Assembly (NCBI GenBank): GCA_900769815.1
Contig: CAAGID010000015.1
Span: 1-46,269 of the forward strand
Direction: 5' to 3'
Length of the DNA: 46,269 nt
From: Clostridia bacterium
GTDB lineage: Bacteria > Bacillota > Clostridia > Christensenellales > QALW01
The notes beneath the pieces were generated by a model, which searched no databases, was not told where the DNA came from, and worked only from the letters and a program-made list of their open reading frames with translations. The position numbers and the translations under genes are program-made. Positions 40,799 to 46,269 of this stretch are shown piece by piece; position 1 is the first letter of the stretch; every line of letters starts with the position of its first letter.

Positions 40799-42013
40799 TC
40801 ACTTATTAACTATTGCTATCTTAAGACCTTTCATTTCAAGGTTAGTCTTAAGTGCCTCGTTAATCTCCTCAAGGGGATAACGGTGTGTAATAAGCTTTTC
40901 CATAGGAAGTCCGATAGCCTTTGCACGTTTAAGGAAATCAAAGGTTGTTGCATAATCTCTTAAGGTGTAAACCCAAGAGCCAACTGTTGTAATTTCCTTT
41001 GCGCAAATATCGAAGTGGGGGTTAATTGTTGCATCGCCGCCGTTGATGAAGAAGCCAAGCTCGCAAAGTCCACCGCCGTTGCGGATGAACTTATAGATAT
41101 TGGAGTGACCAACGGGAGAACCGGTGCACTGGAATGCAAAGTCTGCTAAATAGCCACCGAAAGCTGCTTCTACACCCTTTGCAAGTTCTTCCTGACCCTT
41201 AAAGTTTTTAAAGTTAACGGAATTATCTGCACCCATTTCCTTAGCAAAATTAAGACGCTTTTCATCGCCGTCAACTGCAACGATATTTTCAATACCCATT
41301 GTGCGGAGAATTGCGATACAGATAAGACCGATAGGACCGCAACCCTGAACAACAACGCGGGAGTTGAAACGAAGAATTCCCGTTGTTTTTGCGCGCTCAA
41401 CTGCGTGAATAAGTACTGCACAGGGCTCGATAAGTATTCTTGAATCAAGGTCAAGGTCACTTACGTTGAAAATTGTTGAGCCGCCGCGAACAAAAATATA
41501 ATCTGAGAACCAGCCGTTAAGATGAATATCGTCATCGGGAAGAAGACCGAAAACGTCTGCACCGCCAACATTCTGCTTATTAAGGTCGAACATTGTGATG
41601 TCGGGGTTATCCTTGAAAATCATACAGGTAACAACCTTATCGCCAATGTTTAAAGGCTTGCCTGCACTGTCCTTCTTAACGTTCTTACCCATTGCAACAA
41701 TTTCGCCTGTGCCTTCGTGGCCAAGTGCAACGGGGATAAGACCAAAGGGGTCACGCTTAAATTCATGAGTGTCTGTACCGCAAACGCCGCAGCCTTCAAC
41801 TTTAACTAAAATATCGTCATCGCCTAAAGCGGGAATGGGATATTCTTTAAGGTCAAAGTGCTCTAATGAAGTAAGCATAGCAACCCTTGCAGTTTTGGGA
41901 ATAGCCGTTGTGCTTTTAGGTGCGCTGACTGTACTCTTGGGAGCTTCGCCACCCTGCATAGATGAAAGCACTTGTTTAACTATTTCCTCTACGTTTACTG
42001 AATTAATATCCAT
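40799..42013 (-). CDS. Zinc-dependent alcohol dehydrogenase with encapsulation peptide
   Basis: A 404-residue medium-chain dehydrogenase, starting at the ATG at 42013 behind AAAGGA. The N-terminal helix MDINSVNVEEIVKQVLSSM, followed by a Ser/Pro/Thr linker (~22-45), is an encapsulation peptide. The catalytic zinc site is GCGVCGTDTHEF and GHEGTGEI. The Rossmann motif is VVQGCGPIGLICIAIL. It probably reduces part of the aldehyde to an alcohol (1,2-propanediol if lactaldehyde) to regenerate NAD+ for the aldehyde dehydrogenase. Most compartments use an iron-type PduQ, so a zinc enzyme in this role is notable. Confidence 0.9.
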   Translation of the reverse strand: MDINSVNVEEIVKQVLSSMQGGEAPKSTVSAPKSTTAIPKTARVAMLTSLEHFDLKEYPIPALGDDDILVKVEGCGVCGTDTHEFKRDPFGLIPVALGHEGTGEIVAMGKNVKKDSAGKPLNIGDKVVTCMIFKDNPDITMFDLNKQNVGGADVFGLLPDDDIHLNGWFSDYIFVRGGSTIFNVSDLDLDSRILIEPCAVLIHAVERAKTTGILRFNSRVVVQGCGPIGLICIAILRTMGIENIVAVDGDEKRLNFAKEMGADNSVNFKNFKGQEELAKGVEAAFGGYLADFAFQCTGSPVGHSNIYKFIRNGGGLCELGFFINGGDATINPHFDICAKEITTVGSWVYTLRDYATTFDFLKRAKAIGLPMEKLITHRYPLEEINEALKTNLEMKGLKIAIVNK

Positions 42014-42027
42014 TGTAGTTAATCCTT

Positions 42028-42510
42028 TCAAATGTTTTTAGTTACGGCAGTAAAAATTTCTCCACCTAAATCGGCTAAAAGAGTATCCTGTTCTTCACTG
42101 CCCCCTGAAACACCAAGTCCGCCAATGATTTTGCCTTCCTTATTATATAAGGGAACGCCTCCGCCGAAAATAACTATTCTGTTATTATTGGTAAACTGTA
42201 TGCCGTAAAGACTTCCGCCGGGCTGAGCCAAGGGCTTTAAAGTGCTTGTCGGCATTTTAAGTGATACTACGGTAAAGGCTTTATTAAGAGCAATATCATA
42301 AGAAGCAATATATGAATCGTTCATACATTGTACGCTTACGGGATTAGCACCGCTGTTGGTTACTGCAACAACGGCATTTACTCCCATTTTGCTTGCCTCA
42401 ATCTTTACGTAATCGCAAAGAGCATTTGCAAGCTCAAGCGTCATTTCAGAACTATCCTTTATATATGCGCTTACTATGCGGGCTATGGCTCCTGAAATAT
42501 CATTTTTCAA
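42028..42510 (-). CDS. HbpS/GlcG-like (PduO C-terminal type) protein
   Basis: A 160-residue protein of the DUF336/HbpS family. LTLELANALCDYVKIEASKM, KAFTVVSLKMPTS and the glycine-rich end GKIIGGLGVSGGSEEQD are typical. The same domain is fused to PduO and occurs alone in several microcompartment loci. Proposed roles are heme or flavin binding; the true function is unknown. It lies between the alcohol dehydrogenase and the aldolase. Confidence 0.85.
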   Translation of the reverse strand: MKNDISGAIARIVSAYIKDSSEMTLELANALCDYVKIEASKMGVNAVVAVTNSGANPVSVQCMNDSYIASYDIALNKAFTVVSLKMPTSTLKPLAQPGGSLYGIQFTNNNRIVIFGGGVPLYNKEGKIIGGLGVSGGSEEQDTLLADLGGEIFTAVTKNI

Positions 42511-42534
42511 AACTCATCCCTCTTTTTCGGGAAA

Positions 42535-43332
42535 TTATTTTAAAGATTCAAGAACCTTCTTTGTGATTTCAGCAACAAGGTCAGCCTCAGAACTGCCGCC
42601 CTTACCGCATGTGCAGTTGCCGCCGCAGGAATGACAGCTTGTTTTGCCGTCTTTAGCATTGGGGCAGATGTTTGCGGGGTGCTTACCCTTAAGACCGAAC
42701 TGACGACGGATTTCATAAAGACGCTCAACCTGCTGAGGTGTAAGCTCCTTGGGTCCGCCAAGCTGACGTGCAAGGTAAAGAAGCTTTGCATAGAATTCAA
42801 CTGATTCCATCTTGTGGTATGCGTTAAGAAGTGAATCTGAATATGTAAGAGCACCGTGGTTCTCAAGAAGAACTGCATCAAAATACTGAAGGTGCTTTTC
42901 AACTGCATCGGGAATTTCCTCTGTTGAAGGTGTGCCATAATCAGCAATCGGAACGCAACCAAGTGCGATAACTGCTTCAGGCATAATGGGCTGTGTTAAA
43001 GGAATGCCTGCAATAGCAAAGCTTGTTGCATATACAGGGTGAGCATGAACTACTGAGTTAACGTCAGGTCTCTGCTTGTACACACGCATATGCATCTTGA
43101 TTTCTGATGAGGGCTTGAAGCCGGGGTTAGCCTGGATAACCTGACCATTGGCATCAACCTTACAAATGTATTCAGGTGTCATAAAGCCCTTTGAAACGCC
43201 TGTAGGTGTGCAAAGGAACTCGTTATCGTTGAGCTTAACGGAAATGTTACCGTCGTTAGCTGCAACCATACCCTGAGCATAGATTCTCTTACCGATGTCA
43301 CAGATTTGTTTTTTAATTTCGTATTCTGTCAT
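42535..43332 (-). CDS. Class II aldolase with Cys-rich linker and C-terminal encapsulation peptide
   Basis: A 265-residue class II aldolase of the FucA/AraD family. NDGNISVKL, the zinc-binding VVHAHPVYATSFA and LLENHGALTYSD lie in the expected order. The likely reaction is cleavage of L-fuculose- or L-rhamnulose-1-phosphate to DHAP and L-lactaldehyde. After the catalytic part comes a linker with six cysteines from ICPN onward (SCHSCGGNCTCGKGG), then the helix EADLVAEITKKVLESLK, an encapsulation peptide. This tail directs it into the shell. It is the first gene of the main BMC operon, behind a consensus promoter. The substrate is inferred from the family. Confidence 0.88.
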   Translation of the reverse strand: MTEYEIKKQICDIGKRIYAQGMVAANDGNISVKLNDNEFLCTPTGVSKGFMTPEYICKVDANGQVIQANPGFKPSSEIKMHMRVYKQRPDVNSVVHAHPVYATSFAIAGIPLTQPIMPEAVIALGCVPIADYGTPSTEEIPDAVEKHLQYFDAVLLENHGALTYSDSLLNAYHKMESVEFYAKLLYLARQLGGPKELTPQQVERLYEIRRQFGLKGKHPANICPNAKDGKTSCHSCGGNCTCGKGGSSEADLVAEITKKVLESLK

Positions 43333-43376
43333 AGTGTTTCTCTCCTTTTTATGTGATTACACATTTTTATACTGTA

Positions 43377-43405
43377 ATAATATCATAAACACAGAAATAT
43401 GTCAA
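43377..43405 (-). promoter_or_regulatory. Promoter of the main BMC operon
   Basis: On the minus strand a perfect TTGACA, a 17-base spacer and TATTAT give a start near 43370, upstream of the aldolase. Confidence 0.85.
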
Positions 43406-43449
43406 TAGAAAATGTTGGTTTTTGTTTGTTTTTTACCAACTTTCTATTG
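43403..43449. promoter_or_regulatory. Inverted repeat operator at the BMC promoter
   Basis: CAATAGAAAATGTTGGT and ACCAACTTTCTATTG are inverted repeats differing by two inserted bases and overlap the -35 region. The core CAATAG/CTATTG is shared with the promoter at 44378-44406, so both may bind the DeoR regulator. Confidence 0.6.
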
Positions 43450-43461
43450 TTTTTTCTGTTT

Positions 43462-43956
43462 TTAGACCGAATTTGGGTATTTTAGCTTCATAAGTTCTGC
43501 TTTTTTTCTTGCCTTTTCTTTTTTAGGGTCAAAATCACGGAGGAAGGTTCGTAATTCATCAACGCCCTCGCCGGTTTTACTGGATAGACAGAAAATGCGT
43601 TTTACGCCTGCAAGCTGAAGCCAATTTTTCACACGGGGTATGTTTGCCTTTGGCTTATCTATGCCCGTTATTATGCCAATAACCTCTCGGTTGCACATTC
43701 CAGTTATATTAGGTGCAAATAAGCTATAGGGTTCATCAGCACTCATTAAAAGTCCCACAATATCAGATTCATAAACGAATACTGCTACTGCACCGCCTAA
43801 ATGACGTTCCTGAATATATTCACCGGGAGTATCTATCATAAAATCAGAATTCTTAACGTCCTGAGTTTTATCGTAGTGAATATCCTGACCACGCAAAGCC
43901 TGTGTAAGAGTTGTCTTTCCTGCACCGCTTCTGCCGATAAGAATGATTTTGTTCAT
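43462..43956 (-). CDS. EutP/PduV-like GTPase
   Basis: A 164-residue small P-loop GTPase starting at the ATG at 43956, which overlaps the TGA of the upstream gene (ATGA). The P-loop is GRSGAGKTT, the DxxG motif is DTPGEY, and TGIDKPKA and SSKTGEGV replace the usual NKxD and SAK. The C-terminus is basic. Members are linked to microcompartment function or placement. Together with the EutS-like gene it forms a separate two-gene unit upstream of the main BMC operon. Confidence 0.9.
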   Translation of the reverse strand: MNKIILIGRSGAGKTTLTQALRGQDIHYDKTQDVKNSDFMIDTPGEYIQERHLGGAVAVFVYESDIVGLLMSADEPYSLFAPNITGMCNREVIGIITGIDKPKANIPRVKNWLQLAGVKRIFCLSSKTGEGVDELRTFLRDFDPKKEKARKKAELMKLKYPNSV

Positions 43957-44324
43957 GTTTTGGTTATGGGGCAAACCGTAAAGTTAAGAGTTGTTTTTGC
44001 ATAGTCCATTACTGCACTTACCGAGGCTTCAACCTGCGAAACTGTACCTACTATAATAAGCGTGCCTGAAAAACGGTCAACAAAACCAAGCTCGGCACCT
44101 GAAGCCTTTGTTGCAAGGTCAGCAGCAATAATAGCCGTTTCAGCAGGGCTCATAGTAATAATACCGATGGCACCTGAGTGACCGTCAGCAGGGTCAAGAC
44201 CTAATTTAACGTAAATTTCAGGGTCGGGGTTTGCGATAATGTGTGAAAGCGTTATCTGCTTGCCCGGCACAAGTTCCTGAATTATTCTTGTTTTTGTTTC
44301 GTTTAAACCAATCTCGTTTGCCAT
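43953..44324 (-). CDS. Circularly permuted BMC-H shell protein (EutS/PduU-like)
   Basis: A 123-residue protein from the ATG at 44324. Upstream codons are excluded because the predicted transcript starts near 44371. The order of elements is permuted: RIIQELVPGKQITLSHIIAN at the N-terminus forms the barrel strands of PduU/EutS, and the helix normally at the start (ATKASGAELGFVDRFSGTLII) comes late. These proteins form hexamers with a capped pore. It has its own promoter and so may be regulated or expressed at a different level from the other shell proteins. Confidence 0.88.
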   Translation of the reverse strand: MANEIGLNETKTRIIQELVPGKQITLSHIIANPDPEIYVKLGLDPADGHSGAIGIITMSPAETAIIAADLATKASGAELGFVDRFSGTLIIVGTVSQVEASVSAVMDYAKTTLNFTVCPITKT

Positions 44325-44374
44325 AGTTTTCTCTCTTTCGGGGGCATTTTGCCTTGTTCCCCAATATTTCAACT

Positions 44375-44411
44375 ACTATTGTATTACAAAAAGCAGCATA
44401 TGTCAATAGTA
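44375..44411 (-). promoter_or_regulatory. Promoter and operator of the eutS-like/eutP-like unit
   Basis: TTGACA (44401-44406), a 17-base spacer and TACAAT (44378-44383) on the minus strand. TACTATTG and CAATAGTA, an exact inverted pair, overlap the -10 and -35 boxes, so a bound repressor would cover the whole promoter. Confidence 0.75.
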
Positions 44412-44504
44412 AAAACAGAAAAAAACAGTATTTTTTTACTAAAAACAAGGAACATTTTCCTACAAAACCAACAAAACACGAAAAAATATTGCTTGTTTTA
44501 TGCC

Positions 44505-44538
44505 AAAAATAAGAAAAAATCTCTCTTGTGAGAGATTT
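44505..44538 (-). terminator. Terminator of the permease gene
   Basis: On the minus strand AAATCTCTC pairs with GAGAGATTT, followed by TTTTCTTATTTTT, just past the stop codon. Confidence 0.85.
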
Positions 44539-44542
44539 CTAA

Positions 44543-45646
44543 TCAAACTATGAAGGACATAATCACAGTCAATATTATTAAGAAGCCGAAATTAAACAGC
44601 GAAAACATTAAAATATAACGCCACACACGGTTAGGATAATGCCTGGTATATTCCCTGAAGGTTATGAGGCTGGCAAGAGACGCAATGAGCGTACCTGCCC
44701 CGCCGATATTTACACCCACCAACAAGGGTGCATAATCAGCAGTAAATTGAGAAAGCAATATTGCCGAGGGCACGTTGGATATTACCTGACAGGAAAGAAC
44801 GCTGAACAGAAGAGTATTTTTTTCTAAAAGAAACGATAATAGATTTTTAACTGCATCTATACGTGCCATATTCCCTGCAAATATAAAAAAGAACACAAAA
44901 GTAAACAGTAAGGGATAGTCAACGTCTCTTAAAGCCTTTCTGTCCATAATTAAAAGCACAAGAGGAATAACTATAAGCCCTACTATATAAGGTATACCTC
45001 TGAAAACAATTAAAATAGAAAGGGCAAATAATATAAGGTATATGATTGTTCTTTTTGTTGAAAGTCTTGTTTTATCGCCTCGTATTTTGAGGGGCTCTTT
45101 TTTAACAACCAGACAGCACAGAGTAATCAGTGCCGTGGCAATCAAAAAAGGCACGAGCATTATTCCCATAAATTCTATTGTGGGAATATTGAATTTTGAA
45201 TAGAGATATAAATTCTGTGGATTACCAAAGGGCGTAAGCATTCCGCCCAAATTAGCGGCAATATTCTGCATTATAAAGGTAAATGCAAGATATCCCTCCT
45301 CCCCAGTTTCTGATAAAACAAGATAACCTAAAGGAAGAAAGGTCAGCAACGCCATATCGTTGGCAATGAACATTGAGCCGATAAAGGTTACGTACACAAG
45401 CACCAAAATGCAGGTTCGTGCCGTTTTGAATTTTCTTACTATAGTATGTGCAAGATGAAAGAAAAAACCGATGTTTTTCAGTGCACATACGACCGCCAAA
45501 ACACAAAACAGACAGGTAAGGGTTTTAAAATCAAAATACCCTAAATATTCTTTATCAGGCGGAATTATAAAGGCAGTTATAAGTGCCGCTAAAAATGCTA
45601 TACACATTACTGCATTTTTCTTGATAAAATCAACAGTTTTCGTCAT
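44543..45646 (-). CDS. Ion-transporter-superfamily permease (SLC13/ArsB/NhaD-like)
   Basis: A 367-residue membrane protein with about ten helices. The block IANDMALLTFLPLGYLVL, followed by NIAANLGGMLTPFGNPQNLYL, and the later pseudo-repeat VISNVPSAILLSQFTADYAPLLVG with GGAGTLIASLASLI are the two re-entrant motifs of the ion-transporter fold. Family members move dicarboxylates, arsenite or sodium/protons; which one applies is not clear. It is monocistronic, with AAGGAG before the ATG. It could export or import an organic acid, such as the product of the compartment, but only proximity suggests this. Confidence 0.82.
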   Translation of the reverse strand: MTKTVDFIKKNAVMCIAFLAALITAFIIPPDKEYLGYFDFKTLTCLFCVLAVVCALKNIGFFFHLAHTIVRKFKTARTCILVLVYVTFIGSMFIANDMALLTFLPLGYLVLSETGEEGYLAFTFIMQNIAANLGGMLTPFGNPQNLYLYSKFNIPTIEFMGIMLVPFLIATALITLCCLVVKKEPLKIRGDKTRLSTKRTIIYLILFALSILIVFRGIPYIVGLIVIPLVLLIMDRKALRDVDYPLLFTFVFFFIFAGNMARIDAVKNLLSFLLEKNTLLFSVLSCQVISNVPSAILLSQFTADYAPLLVGVNIGGAGTLIASLASLITFREYTRHYPNRVWRYILMFSLFNFGFLIILTVIMSFIV

Positions 45647-45726
45647 AATTACTCCTTTTTCAAACAGAAATAATTATATCAAAATATATAAAAACAGACA
45701 AGCGGTATTTTATATAACGCTTTTCA

Positions 45727-46032
45727 TTAATTCTTTTGCACACTCATAATCTCGTAATAAAAGCAGATACCCGACAGTCTTGCTCTCATAGTTGTGGGTG
45801 CAAGACCTTTTTGTTTCATATCTTCAACATAAGTACGAAGGTGTTTACCTGAGATATTAACGAATTTCTGACCATTAAAGTTTTTCGCATAAGAGCTCCC
45901 CATCATCTTGGCATACTTGTAATAATCGTCCTGAGTTACAAAGCTCTTGGTATTATTGCGCTTATACGCCTTATTCAGTTGATCGAATATCCGACCTTCG
46001 TTTGTTCTTTTCTTCAAAAATTTTTGGCACAC
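45727..46032 (-). pseudogene. Truncated tyrosine recombinase/integrase remnant
   Basis: A 101-residue frame from a GTG behind a G-rich site. The part KHLRTYVEDMKQKGLAPTTMRARLSGICFYYEI looks like the SAM-like core-binding domain of a phage-type integrase, but the frame stops where the catalytic domain should begin, and no R-H-R-Y residues follow. It is probably the leftover of a lost element. It is unrelated in sequence to the recombinase at 9513. Confidence 0.5.
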
Positions 46033-46155
46033 AATTCTGCCCCCAAAACTTTGTACCTGTATCCAAGATTTCGTTCACAGCTTTTATAGGGAAGTAAAAT
46101 TTGTGTACGAAAATTTTATTTGTTATATATCTTATACGTCATGAATTTTATTTTT

Positions 46156-46210
46156 AACCCTGACACAAACTGTCAGGGTTAGTTTATATAATGGGCTTGT
46201 AACGTTACAA
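46156..46210 (+). promoter_or_regulatory. Hairpin, -10 box and palindromic operator
   Basis: AACCCTGACA and TGTCAGGGTT form a 10-bp inverted repeat (46156-46180). TATAAT follows at 46187-46192. TTGTAACGTTACAA, a perfect 14-bp palindrome with a central CG as in LacI-family operators, covers the predicted start (46197-46210). No good -35 is visible. Confidence 0.5.
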
Positions 46211-46246
46211 AAACAAAATAAATTAAAAGAAAGAAGGAAAAATTTT

Positions 46247-46269
46247 ATGGCATGTAAAGATGCAAAAAA
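46247..46269 (+). CDS. Start of a gene cut by the window end
   Basis: AAGAAGGAA lies seven to eight bases before an ATG that opens MACKDAK and then leaves the window. Too little is present to name it. The palindrome upstream suggests that it is regulated. Confidence 0.5.

Overview
The window looks like the chromosome of an anaerobic, low-to-mid-GC Clostridia bacterium, probably a gut member of the Oscillospiraceae/Ruminococcaceae type. The reasons are AGGAGG-type ribosome binding sites throughout, frequent TTG and GTG starts, a 1175-residue pyruvate:ferredoxin oxidoreductase, SipW/TasA-type secretion, an ECF-type vitamin transporter, a bacterial microcompartment (BMC) locus and many short dispersed hairpin repeats. 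I cannot name a species.

Layout. 1-4900: a minus-strand hexuronate operon (uxaC-uxaB-uxaA) with a clear sigma-A promoter. 4900-6335: a repeat-rich island with two arrays of small hairpins joined by constant spacers, several copies of a tRNA-associated repeat, one small membrane protein and tRNA-Pro(CGG). 6430-9345: transketolase and a divergent lipoprotein. 9513-20305: the most unusual part. A tyrosine recombinase is followed by a promoter lying between perfect 23-bp inverted repeats. A third copy of the repeat and an intrinsic terminator follow, then a long leader with a second terminator, then a rightward operon: a small zinc-ribbon protein, a TetR regulator, a SipW-like signal peptidase, four secreted TasA/camelysin-like proteins (two with long, probably beta-helical C-termini), an isopeptide-type pilin and two small proteins. 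Three copies of a two-hairpin RNA element with compensatory base changes lie between these genes. I read this as a phase-variable surface-filament or matrix system.

20312-25600: a polyamine ABC transporter operon (XRE-cupin regulator, potABCD, a SLOG-family protein). 25793-27370: an ECF S component with a kinase of the uridine-kinase family. 27433-27790: a structured non-coding repeat. 27861-31388: pyruvate:ferredoxin oxidoreductase. 31576-32987: a small RiPP-like pair, a repeat-bearing peptide and a radical SAM/SPASM maturase broken by one in-frame TAA. 33075-44372: a BMC locus with a class II aldolase, Zn-dependent alcohol dehydrogenase, CoA-acylating aldehyde dehydrogenase, PduL, PduS-like electron-transfer protein, eight shell proteins, a HbpS-like protein, an EutP/PduV GTPase and a DeoR regulator. 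There is no diol dehydratase, glycyl-radical enzyme or ethanolamine lyase, so the likely aldehyde source is the aldolase (fuculose- or rhamnulose-1-phosphate to lactaldehyde plus DHAP). 44543-46269: an ion-transporter-superfamily permease, an integrase fragment and the first codons of a further gene behind a palindromic operator.

How the parts fit: uronate breakdown, transketolase, PFOR and the aldolase microcompartment suggest a fermenter of plant or mucin sugars. The switchable operon would let a subpopulation change its surface.
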